Source of the DNA: Chitinispirillales bacterium
GTDB lineage: Bacteria > Fibrobacterota > Chitinivibrionia > Chitinivibrionales > Chitinispirillaceae
Assembly: GCA_031254445.1 (NCBI GenBank)
Contig: JAIRUL010000078.1
Coordinates: forward strand, 1-5,119
Direction: 5' to 3'
DNA: 5,119 nucleotides
In this document: in pieces, positions 1 through 5,119 of the stretch
How positions within the stretch are numbered: position 1 is the first letter of the stretch
How the letters are laid out: the number at the start of each line of letters is the position of its first letter
Position numbers and translations under genes: made by a program
Notes under the pieces: generated by a model
Database searches by the model: none
What the model was told of the DNA's origin: nothing
The model's input: the letters and a program-made list of their open reading frames with translations, nothing else

Positions 1-1
1 G

Positions 2-502
2 ATAAAGGGCGTCAACATCAAAACCCTGCTGAATGATTTTATGGGCAAGAATTTCCCGAAGGCCAAAGCGCTCACATACTTTGCCGGATCAATACCATGC
101 GGATACCGCAGGGGCAACATAGCCCTGCCCGGGTTCATAAAATGCGGCGACGCGGCCAGCGCGACAAACCCGATATCGCGCGCCGGGATATCGGAGGCGC
201 TCATCTCCGGCGGCCTTGCGGGCAGCGCGGCGTTCGATATGCTTAGCGGCGCGGGCAACGCTAAACTGATGAAAAAGATCTGCGCCGGCTACGAAAAGGC
301 GTGGGTAGAAAAACGCGGCGCGCGCCATCTAAAATTAGCCAAAGCCAAAGGCTCGCTCGCCGGAGTCCCGGACGACGACTACAACCGCGCGGCGAAGACG
401 CTTAAAGGCATGTCGGCGGACAAGGTATCGATGGCGAAAATTTTCGGGTTGAGCGTGGGGAGGTTTCCGAGGCTTGTGTGGGCGCTGAGGCATTTGATGT
501 GA
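2..502 (+). CDS. Geranylgeranyl reductase family FAD-dependent oxidoreductase, C-terminal part (5' end outside window)
   Basis: Only the last 166 codons are present; the frame is open from base 2, so the ATG at 41 is very probably internal. The diagnostic block is at 137-196: a short strand, then GDAAS, then NPISRAGISEALISGGLAG. This is the second FAD-contacting segment of the geranylgeranyl reductase / FixC-like flavoprotein family, where GDAAG, a proline-containing loop and GI..A..SG..A are conserved. The usual GDAAG is GDAAS here. The rest, including YEKAWVEKRG, is the basic helical C-terminal region typical of the family. Known members reduce isoprenoid double bonds in archaeal lipids, chlorophyll side chains or quinones, or pass electrons to quinone. 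The N-terminal Rossmann motif is outside the window, so the substrate cannot be assigned. It ends in TGA and is followed by a 208-nt gap, so it is probably not co-transcribed with the next gene. Confidence 0.85.
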   Translation: MKGVNIKTLLNDFMGKNFPKAKALTYFAGSIPCGYRRGNIALPGFIKCGDAASATNPISRAGISEALISGGLAGSAAFDMLSGAGNAKLMKKICAGYEKAWVEKRGARHLKLAKAKGSLAGVPDDDYNRAAKTLKGMSADKVSMAKIFGLSVGRFPRLVWALRHLM

Positions 503-508
503 TAAAGG

Positions 509-631
509 CAACGCGCAATGTTCAACGCTCAATGGCGGAACGGCTTCGCCGATATTGTATTAGCGATGTTCATTGTTCATTAATTCACTGCTCATCATTG
601 AGCGTTGAGCATTGAACATTGCCCATTGTTT
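509..631. repeat. Imperfect inverted repeat made of degenerate 7-bp units
   Basis: The left arm (509-534) contains CAATGTTCAACGCTCAATG. The right arm (596-628) carries its reverse complement, CATTGAGCGTTGA then ACATTGC, interrupted by an extra 7 bases (GCATTGA). The right side divides into heptamers: GTTCATT (568) and GTTCATT (575), an 8-base unit, GCTCATC (590), then ATTGAGC (597), GTTGAGC (604), ATTGAAC (611), ATTGCCC (618) and ATTGTTT (625). The motif changes strand near 596, so the block can fold both on itself and with the left arm. A small CGGC-TTC-GCCG hairpin (541-551) sits in the loop. No open reading frame explains it. The repeat structure is seen directly; the function is unknown. 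Confidence 0.75.
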
Positions 632-659
632 GACACGCCCCCTGCCATTCAATTATTTT
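630..659 (+). promoter_or_regulatory. Candidate sigma-70-type promoter for the trx operon
   Basis: A perfect TTGACA -35 hexamer lies at 630-635. It is followed after 18 bases by TATTTT at 654-659, which matches four of six positions of TATAAT. The next AT-rich alternative, TATACT at 659-664, would need a 23-base spacer and is less likely. The site lies directly after the heptad repeat and about 50 bases before the thioredoxin start, which fits a promoter for the three-gene operon. It is a pattern match only. Confidence 0.45.
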
Positions 660-710
660 ATACTAATTAATCTATCCATGGGCGCACAAAATAAGGAGGG
701 GCATATCAAT

Positions 711-1043
711 ATGGGCGGCTCGACGAAGGAATTCACCGATCAGAACTTTGCGGCGGAGGTGCTTGAGAACCCTCTGCCGGTGGTTGTAGACTTTTGGGCC
801 GAGTGGTGCGGGCCCTGCAAGGCGCTTGTTCCGATAGTGGAGGGGCTCGCCGCCGATTACGCCGGGAGCGTGGTGGTAGGCAAGGTCAATGTCGACACCA
901 GCCCGAGCACCGCGGCGAAGTATGGGGTGAACAGCATCCCCACGCTGTTGTTTTTCAAGAACGGCTCGGTTGTGGAGCAGCACGTGGGCCTCTTGGCCAA
1001 GGGGCCGCTCAAGGCTAAGATCGATAGCGCGTTTAAGGGTTAA
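711..1043 (+). CDS. trxA: Thioredoxin
   Basis: This is a complete single-domain thioredoxin of 110 residues, the standard size for the family. The active-site motif WCGPC is at residues 32-36, with redox cysteines C33 and C36. The preceding VVVDFWAEW strand and buried D27 are canonical, as is the cis-proline loop SIPTLLFF with P77 and the final glycine-containing strand. It is a cytosolic dithiol-disulfide reductant, normally recharged by thioredoxin reductase. I chose the ATG at 711 because AAGGAGGG at 693-700 is an excellent ribosome binding site. The longer open frame from 612 would add 33 unthioredoxin-like residues and run through the promoter. It is the first gene of an apparent operon, 21 nt ahead of the radical SAM gene. 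The genome may hold other thioredoxins, so the symbol describes the family rather than orthology. Confidence 0.95.
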   Translation: MGGSTKEFTDQNFAAEVLENPLPVVVDFWAEWCGPCKALVPIVEGLAADYAGSVVVGKVNVDTSPSTAAKYGVNSIPTLLFFKNGSVVEQHVGLLAKGPLKAKIDSAFKG

Positions 1044-1064
1044 GAGAGGCAAGAGTACCTATTA

Positions 1065-2687
1065 ATGAAAATTTTAGCGCTAAATCCGCCGTTTTTGCCC
1101 AAGTATTCCCGCGAGTCGCGCTCGCCGGCGGTGACGAAGAGCGGCACGCTCTACTACCCGATGTGGCTGTGCTACGCCGTTGGGTACTTAGAGAAAGCCG
1201 GGCACGACATCAGGCTCATAGACGCGCCGGCGGCGGGGTTGTCGCGCGACGAAGTGATAGCCGCAATCCGCGATTTCGAACCGGACATGGCGGTGCTTGA
1301 CACGTCCACGCCGTCCATATACAGCGATATAGACGTGGGCGCGGAGCTAAAGCGCGTGTTCCCCGACATCTTTGTTGTGCTTGTGGGCGCCCACGTGTCG
1401 GCGCTGCCCGAAGAGACGCTCGCCCTCTCGCCCAAAATAAGCGCCGCCGCGTTCGGCGAGTACGACGAAACGCTCGTGGAGCTTGCGGGGAAGCTCTCCG
1501 CCTTATGCGCGGCGGTCGCCCCCGAAAGCGCCGCCGCGCCGGAAGCGCCCCCGGTAAACCCGGTAGACGAAGCGCTCTGCGCGGTGCGGGGCCTCGCGTT
1601 CAGAGACAGCGCCGGGCAAATCCGCAAAAACGACGCGCGCCCGCACATCGAAGACTTGGACGCCATGCCTTTCGTATCGGAGGTCTACCACAAGTACTTA
1701 GACATCGGCCCGTACTTCTACGGCCACAGCCGCCACCCCCTTATAGTGATAGTGACCGGCCGCGGCTGCCCGTTCCGCTGTACCTACTGCGTTTTGCCGC
1801 AGACCATGCAGGGGCACAAGTACCGCAAACGCTCCATAGAATCTATCGTTCAGGAGTTTCTGTATATCCGGGACAACTTCCCTACTGTCAAGGAGATAAT
1901 GATAGAGGACGACACGCTGACCGCCGACCGCAAGCGCTGCCGCGAGCTTTCCGAGGCGCTCATCGCGACAGGCGGCCACAGAATCCCGTGGTCCGCCAAC
2001 TCCCGCGCCGACGTCGATTACGAGACGATGTGCCTCATGCGCAAAGCCGGGTGCCGCCTTTTTTGCGTGGGGTTCGAAAGCGGGGAGCAGGCTATTTTAG
2101 ACAACATACAGAAATCAATCACGCTCGACAAGGTAACCGCGTTTACGCGCGACGCCAAGCGGGCGGGCATTATGGTGCATGGGTGCTTTATGGTCGGCAA
2201 CCGCGGCGAGACTAAGGATACGCTGGAAAAAACGCTCGCGTTTGCCAAGGAACTAAACCCCGACACCGCGCAGTTTTATCCCATAATGGTCTATCCCGGA
2301 ACGAGCGACTACGAGTACTTCCGCGAAAAAGGGTGGGTAGTTTCAAACAATTTTAGAGAGTGGCTTACCGACGAGGGGTTGCACTCGTCCGTGGTGTCAA
2401 ACCCCGATTTGCGTTACGAAGAGCTTGTCGCTTTTTGCGACCGGGCGCGGCGCGAGTTTTATCTGCGGCTAACGTACATATTTGATAAGTTTAAGCAGAT
2501 GATAGCCAATCCGGCTGAGGCGAAGAGGATAATCAAGGCCGGATTTACGTTTTTCAGATATCTATTGCATCCGTCAATTAAAGCCAAAGGGCAAAAAAAT
2601 ACACGACCCGGCCCGCCGGATGGCGGCGGGGAGATGGCGGGCTGCGAACCGCGCCTGTCAATCAATGCCGAAACGCCGGAGAGCTGA
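1065..2687 (+). CDS. B12-binding-domain radical SAM protein (HpnJ-like class)
   Basis: The protein has 540 residues and two domains. Residues 1-140 form a cobalamin-binding-type fold: MKILALNPPF at the start, a YYPMWLCYAVGYLEKAGHDIRLID block, and VLVGAHVSALPEE at 105-117. The FGEYDET segment around 130 is typical of such enzymes. The radical SAM domain follows from about 225. Its CxxxCxxC motif (C235, C239, C242, in GRGCPFRCTYC) binds a 4Fe-4S cluster that cleaves S-adenosylmethionine. Later family landmarks are the IEDDTLT strand (280-286) and the FCVGFESG strand (333-340). Class members methylate unreactive carbons or rearrange substrates in lipid and natural-product pathways. The N-terminal region recalls HpnJ of hopanoid synthesis, but that is from memory and the substrate is unknown. 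Residues 505-540 are a hydrophilic tail with no recognisable domain. The ribosome binding site is weak (AAGAG at 1051-1055), so translation may depend on coupling with trx. Confidence 0.9.
   Translation: MKILALNPPFLPKYSRESRSPAVTKSGTLYYPMWLCYAVGYLEKAGHDIRLIDAPAAGLSRDEVIAAIRDFEPDMAVLDTSTPSIYSDIDVGAELKRVFPDIFVVLVGAHVSALPEETLALSPKISAAAFGEYDETLVELAGKLSALCAAVAPESAAAPEAPPVNPVDEALCAVRGLAFRDSAGQIRKNDARPHIEDLDAMPFVSEVYHKYLDIGPYFYGHSRHPLIVIVTGRGCPFRCTYCVLPQTMQGHKYRKRSIESIVQEFLYIRDNFPTVKEIMIEDDTLTADRKRCRELSEALIATGGHRIPWSANSRADVDYETMCLMRKAGCRLFCVGFESGEQAILDNIQKSITLDKVTAFTRDAKRAGIMVHGCFMVGNRGETKDTLEKTLAFAKELNPDTAQFYPIMVYPGTSDYEYFREKGWVVSNNFREWLTDEGLHSSVVSNPDLRYEELVAFCDRARREFYLRLTYIFDKFKQMIANPAEAKRIIKAGFTFFRYLLHPSIKAKGQKNTRPGPPDGGGEMAGCEPRLSINAETPES
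2594..2630 (+). other. A7 tract followed by GC-rich hairpin inside the radical SAM tail
   Basis: Seven adenines (2593-2599) form an in-phase A AAA AAT heptamer at 2594-2600. Eleven bases later CCCGCC (2612-2617) can pair with GGCGGG (2625-2630) around a 7-base loop. The geometry resembles a -1 ribosomal frameshift site. A -1 shift would only exchange the last 29 residues for a 34-residue tail ending at 2704. It may equally be chance in a low-complexity region. Confidence 0.25.
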
Positions 2688-2690
2688 ATG
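2678..2690 (+). promoter_or_regulatory. Ribosome binding site and stop-start junction of the glycosyltransferase gene
   Basis: GGAGAG at 2678-2683 lies inside the last codons of the radical SAM gene. It is followed by TGA (2685-2687) and immediately by the ATG at 2688. The zero-base gap (TGAATG) implies translational coupling, so the two proteins are probably made in related amounts. Confidence 0.7.
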
Positions 2691-3833
2691 CTGCCATTCT
2701 TTAAGGTCGTGTTTTGGGCGTCTCTATCCATAGTCGTCTATTCGTACCTGCTCTATCCGGCCTTGCTTGCGCTCTTCGCGTGGCTTTTCAAGCGCCCCGT
2801 CAAGTGCAGCGACGGCTATATGCCGCATATCGGCGTACTTGTGCCGGCCTACAACGAAGAAAAGGTTATCGCGCGAAAAATACAAAACATTTTGAGCTTA
2901 GACTACCCGCCCGAAAAAATATCCGTGTGGGTGGGTTCCGACTGCTCCGACGACAAAACCGACGAAATAGTAGAGTCCGTAACAGACCCGCGCGTGCACT
3001 TTAGGCGTTCGCCCGCGCGCGGCGGCAAAACCGGCGTAATAAACGGGCTCGTGCCGGAGATAGAGAGCGAAATCGTTCTTTTGACAGACGCTAATACCAT
3101 GCACCGCCCCGACTGCCTAAGGGCGATGGCGAAGCACTTTTACGACCCCGAGGTTGGCGGCGTAGCCGGGCACATAGAGCATAAAATCACAGACGGCGGC
3201 GAAAACGCCGAAACCGTTTACCGCAGCTTCGAGTCGCACCAAAAGGTGTTGGAAGGCAGGCTCCACAGCACAATATCGGCATTCGGCGGCTCCTACGCGA
3301 TACGCAAAAGCCTCTTTAAACCTATCCCTAAAAACGCATACTCAAACGACGACGTGCTGATACCGATGAACATCGTCCGCCAAGGCTATAGGATCGTTTA
3401 CGAAATGGGCGCCGTCGCCGAAGAGGACATGACCGAAAAGGTCAGCTCGGAGTTTCAGCGCAGGGTGCGCATAGGCGCCGGCAACTTCCAGTCGTTCCTA
3501 TGGCTCTTAGACTTTTTCAACCCCTTGCGCGGTTGGCCGTGGTTCTGCTATATCTCGCATAAGGTGACGCGTTGGTTCTCGCCGTTCTTCATACTCTTCT
3601 GCATATTCTCGTGCCTTGCCATAGCCGTGCTTAGCGACCTAGGCGTCTACAAATTTATGCTCTCGTGCGGGATAATCTTCTCGCTCTCAGGCATGATGTA
3701 CCACCGGATCCCGCTTAGGATAAATAGGCACATCTTCTACTTTTTCGCCATGAACTTAGCGCTGCTCCTAGGAGCCCTGAGGTTCGCGGGCGGCATAAGA
3801 TCGGCGGTGTGGAAGAGGACGGAAAGGCAGTGA
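2688..3833 (+). CDS. Membrane family-2 glycosyltransferase
   Basis: A 381-residue GT2 protein. A hydrophobic N-terminal segment (about residues 5-34) is followed by the GT-A catalytic domain. That domain has IGVLVPAYNEE (48-58) and SDCSDDKT (84-91), the counterpart of the usual DGSxDxT nucleotide-binding loop. LLTDANT (131-137) holds the metal-binding D-x-D-like position, here DAN. SNDD (219-222) supplies the likely catalytic acid pair, and QRRVRIG (257-263) is the acceptor/product-binding QxxRW-like motif, with R in place of W. Hydrophobic helices at about 296-317, 323-337 and 349-366 complete a layout like that of chitin/hyaluronan-synthase-related and polyprenyl-linked transferases. It should transfer sugar from a nucleotide donor to an envelope acceptor at the inner membrane. 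Donor and acceptor cannot be read from sequence. It is the last gene of the trx operon; no clear terminator follows. Confidence 0.9.
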   Translation: MLPFFKVVFWASLSIVVYSYLLYPALLALFAWLFKRPVKCSDGYMPHIGVLVPAYNEEKVIARKIQNILSLDYPPEKISVWVGSDCSDDKTDEIVESVTDPRVHFRRSPARGGKTGVINGLVPEIESEIVLLTDANTMHRPDCLRAMAKHFYDPEVGGVAGHIEHKITDGGENAETVYRSFESHQKVLEGRLHSTISAFGGSYAIRKSLFKPIPKNAYSNDDVLIPMNIVRQGYRIVYEMGAVAEEDMTEKVSSEFQRRVRIGAGNFQSFLWLLDFFNPLRGWPWFCYISHKVTRWFSPFFILFCIFSCLAIAVLSDLGVYKFMLSCGIIFSLSGMMYHRIPLRINRHIFYFFAMNLALLLGALRFAGGIRSAVWKRTERQ

Positions 3834-3841
3834 TAGGGCAA

Positions 3842-3869
3842 TGGACATTCGGACGGATCCATGTACAAT
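3842..3869 (+). promoter_or_regulatory. Candidate promoter for the FISUMP gene
   Basis: TGGACA at 3842-3847 (five of six bases of the -35 consensus) is followed after 16 bases by TACAAT at 3864-3869 (five of six of the -10 consensus). Transcription would start near 3876 and leave a leader of about 80 nt before the GTG start. The site begins just after the end of the glycosyltransferase gene, where a new unit would be expected. Confidence 0.45.
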
Positions 3870-3925
3870 AGAAATGGAAAAAGATATCGTTAATATGTTA
3901 GTTCATCAGTTTTACCGTAGTGTTT

Positions 3926-3943
3926 TCGTTAAATCACTAACGA
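3926..3943 (+). promoter_or_regulatory. Small leader hairpin just ahead of the FISUMP ribosome binding site
   Basis: TCGTTA (3926-3931) and TAACGA (3938-3943) are perfect complements around a 6-base loop. The stem ends one base before the GGAGGA ribosome binding site (3945-3950). It is short and AT-rich, so any effect on translation or mRNA stability is speculative. Confidence 0.3.
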
Positions 3944-3954
3944 CGGAGGATTCT

Positions 3955-4557
3955 GTGGGTATCAAAGCGGCGGTGCTTCGGGTCGGGGTTGTGTTGGCTG
4001 TAGCTGTGACTGTTGCGAGCGGAGAGGCCAATCCGGGCGGTAGTGTTAAGATTGGCATGTTAACTTGGACTAAAAAGAACATCAATATCGAAACGACCGG
4101 TAGCTGGTGTTATAACGACAGCGCTTCTTACTGTGCGAAATACGGAAGGCTGTATACGTGGGAAGCCGCAAAAAAAGCTTGTAATAGTATGGGCGGTAGG
4201 TGGCGGTTGCCGATGAATGAAGAGTGGGATGATTTGGTTTTTTTGGCGGGGGGCGAGGAGGTTGCGGGGAAAAAACTTAAATCAACAAGCGGTTGGAGCA
4301 ATAATAAAGATGGTGCGAGCGGCAACGGTACGGATTATTACGAATTTTCGGCTTTGCCCGGAGGCCTCCGCTTCTCCGATGACAGCTCCTACGGTGTCGG
4401 TGGCCGTGGTAGCTGGTGGAGCGCGTCGGAGTACGGGGCGGAATCCGCGTACCTTTGGAAAATGACCTACGACTACTTCGGCGTGTACCTGCTCCACAGC
4501 GACAAGTATAGCGGGTATTCGGTGCGATGTGTCGCCGGTTCGATCGACCTACATTAG
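3955..4557 (+). CDS. Secreted FISUMP-domain protein (Fibrobacter succinogenes major paralogous domain)
   Basis: I start this gene at the GTG at 3955, five bases after GGAGG (within GGAGGA 3945-3950). The 200-residue product then opens with a clear signal peptide: basic MGIK, hydrophobic AAVLRVGVVLAVAVTVAS, and probable cleavage near residues 22-25. There is no lipobox cysteine. An upstream ATG at 3841 would bury that signal and overlap the likely promoter. The mature part is one FISUMP domain: LTWTKKNIN (36-44), SWCYNDSASYCAKYGRLYTW (50-69), GRWRLPMNEEWDDL (81-94), LKSTSGW (108-114), GTDYYEFSALPGG (125-137), WWSASE (154-159) and the terminal SVRCV (189-193). C52, C60, C76 and C192 could form disulfides in the periplasm or outside. 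The family is surface-associated or secreted; its biochemical role is unsettled, with adhesion or carbohydrate binding often proposed. No catalytic site is evident. Confidence 0.9.
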   Translation: MGIKAAVLRVGVVLAVAVTVASGEANPGGSVKIGMLTWTKKNINIETTGSWCYNDSASYCAKYGRLYTWEAAKKACNSMGGRWRLPMNEEWDDLVFLAGGEEVAGKKLKSTSGWSNNKDGASGNGTDYYEFSALPGGLRFSDDSSYGVGGRGSWWSASEYGAESAYLWKMTYDYFGVYLLHSDKYSGYSVRCVAGSIDLH

Positions 4558-4574
4558 GCTTATTTTGTAAATAT

Positions 4575-4663
4575 GGAGTGTAAATATAATCCCTAACGGT
4601 AGTTTACACAGATTTTGGACAGACCCATTTTGGGCTATCATTTACGAAAATTATTTACACTCC
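4575..4663. repeat. 12-bp inverted repeat pair with internal GTGTAAA/TTTACAC copies
   Basis: GGAGTGTAAATA at 4575-4586 is exactly reverse-complemented by TATTTACACTCC at 4652-4663, giving an 89-bp unit. A further TTTACAC lies at 4603-4609 and pairs with GTGTAAA at 4578-4584 around an 18-base loop. The right arm supplies the last codons and stop of the minus-strand gene. Inside are direct ATTTTGG repeats (4612 and 4627) and a small CCCA-TTT-TGGG hairpin (4624-4634). There is no T-run, so this is not a convincing terminator. Confidence 0.6.
4598..4626 (-). mobile_element. Possible remnant end of an IS256-family (mutator-type) insertion sequence
   Basis: Read on the minus strand from 4626, the segment begins GGGTCTGTCCAAAATC and continues through TGTGTAAACTACC. 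IS256-family terminal repeats typically begin with a few G/C-rich bases and contain a conserved GTGTAAA core about 15-20 bases in, so the resemblance is real but drawn from memory. No transposase fragment accompanies it, and a full partner end is not visible in the window, although GGAGTGTAAATA at 4575 may be a partial one. It could be a solo end, a deletion scar or coincidence. Confidence 0.3.
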
Positions 4664-5118
4664 TCCCATTCATTCAACGCGCTTTGGATTTTATTTCTTT
4701 TTTCAAGTAAATAATCCTTTTTAAGATTTATATACCTAAACGGTTCTCTTAACATCTCTCCTTTCCTTTCACCCGAATCTTTAGTACCATGCTCTATATA
4801 CCAACGCTTTCCAGATTTGTCAACTACAACATCCCATATTTTCTCCATAGCGTCCAACGTCTCTTGAAAAACCGTTTTTAATGAATCCATATTAGTAATG
4901 CTTAGAGCATCGGCATACTTCTTCGCTATCTCGATCAGGTCATAAATCATATCCAAGGTAACCTCTTGAGATCCTGCTCGTTTTCTATGTTTTCCCACGT
5001 AGTTGTTAACGCCAAAAACCGCCTCAAACCTCTCTCGGTTACGTTTTATGTTACCAAAGCAACCATAGTTTATTAGTTTAATGCCATCGCTAACAGATAT
5101 TGGACTATCTCCTTTCAT
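4651..5118 (-). CDS. Hypothetical protein, AT-rich, possibly 5'-partial
   Basis: I do not recognise this protein. The open frame gives 155 residues from an ATG at 5118-5116, one base from the window edge, so the true start may lie beyond it. No ribosome binding site can be seen upstream, and an AAAGGAGAT sequence lies just inside the frame with no usable start after it. The product is charged, lysine- and glutamate-rich and mostly helical in appearance. Visible parts are a basic stretch VGKHRKRAG (41-49), an amphipathic region TLDMIYDLIEIAKKYADAL (54-72), WDVVVDKSGKRWYIEHG (95-111) and a charged helical C-terminus ending EWEECK. There is no signal peptide or membrane segment. It is convergent with the FISUMP gene, and its low GC differs sharply from the left of the window, suggesting acquisition. 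A DNA-linked or mobile-element accessory role is possible but unsupported. Confidence 0.65.
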   Translation of the reverse strand: MKGDSPISVSDGIKLINYGCFGNIKRNRERFEAVFGVNNYVGKHRKRAGSQEVTLDMIYDLIEIAKKYADALSITNMDSLKTVFQETLDAMEKIWDVVVDKSGKRWYIEHGTKDSGERKGEMLREPFRYINLKKDYLLEKRNKIQSALNEWEECK

Positions 5119-5119
5119 C

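Noticed and set aside
509..631. CRISPR array
   Set aside because: The units are 7 bp, degenerate and contiguous with no spacers, and no cas gene is present.
612..710. N-terminal extension of thioredoxin from an ATG at 612
   Set aside because: The extension runs through the heptad repeat and promoter match. The AAGGAGGG at 693-700 and the usual family length support the ATG at 711.
1172..1666. A 164-codon minus-strand open frame
   Set aside because: It is antisense to the B12-binding domain, serine/alanine-rich and low in complexity, with no separate ribosome binding site or motif; a codon-bias shadow.
1505..2215. A 236-codon plus-strand open frame overlapping the radical SAM gene
   Set aside because: It lies wholly inside the well-supported radical SAM gene in another frame, is arginine/proline-rich as expected of GC-rich shadow frames, and has no family motifs.
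3841..3954. N-terminal extension of the FISUMP protein from an ATG at 3841
   Set aside because: It has no good ribosome binding site, overlaps the -35 match and places the signal peptide at an internal position.
4558..4650. Bidirectional intrinsic terminator between the convergent genes
   Set aside because: The available stems are short (4-7 bp), with long loops or no following T-run on either strand.
5107..5115. AAAGGAGAT on the minus strand as a ribosome binding site for a shorter start
   Set aside because: No ATG, GTG or TTG in the correct frame follows at a usable distance; the nearby ATG in another frame terminates within a few codons.

Overview
The window (5119 bp) looks like chromosomal DNA from an uncultured or little-studied Gram-negative bacterium. 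The best taxonomic hint is a secreted FISUMP-domain protein (Fibrobacter succinogenes major paralogous domain) at 3955-4557. That family is abundant in Fibrobacterota and also occurs in Bacteroidota and related gut lineages. Fibrobacterota or a similar gut-associated phylum is therefore a reasonable but unproven guess. Base composition changes along the window. The left 3.8 kb is GC-rich in sampled stretches (36 of 60 bases are G/C at 1681-1740), while the right end is very AT-rich (12 of 60 at 4681-4740).

Layout. (1) 2-502: the C-terminal end of a geranylgeranyl-reductase-family FAD oxidoreductase. (2) 503-710: an intergenic region with a large imperfect inverted repeat built from degenerate 7-bp units, followed directly by a likely promoter. 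(3) 711-3833: a tight co-directional operon of thioredoxin, a B12-binding-domain radical SAM enzyme and a membrane family-2 glycosyltransferase. The gaps are 21 nt and 0 nt, the second being a TGAATG junction. (4) 3834-4557: a new transcription unit with its own candidate promoter and a strong ribosome binding site at a GTG start, encoding the exported FISUMP protein. (5) 4558-4650: a short gap rich in GTGTAAA/TTTACAC motifs in both orientations, resembling the end of a mutator-type (IS256-family) insertion sequence. (6) 4651-5118, minus strand: an AT-rich ORF of unknown function that reaches the window edge and is probably acquired DNA.

How the genes may work together. The opening of the radical SAM enzyme resembles the B12-dependent enzymes found with hopanoid and other isoprenoid-lipid genes (HpnJ-like). 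The glycosyltransferase is a membrane enzyme of the processive GT2 type, and the gene to the left belongs to an isoprenoid-reductase family. Together they suggest modification and glycosylation of a membrane lipid or other envelope molecule, with thioredoxin as a possible reductant. This is inference from family and gene order only. No tRNA, rRNA, CRISPR array, complete mobile element or convincing intrinsic terminator was found. The exciting system asked for is not evident. The best leads are the heptad-repeat element, the uncharacterised lipid/envelope operon and the IS-end-like junction beside the AT-rich orphan.
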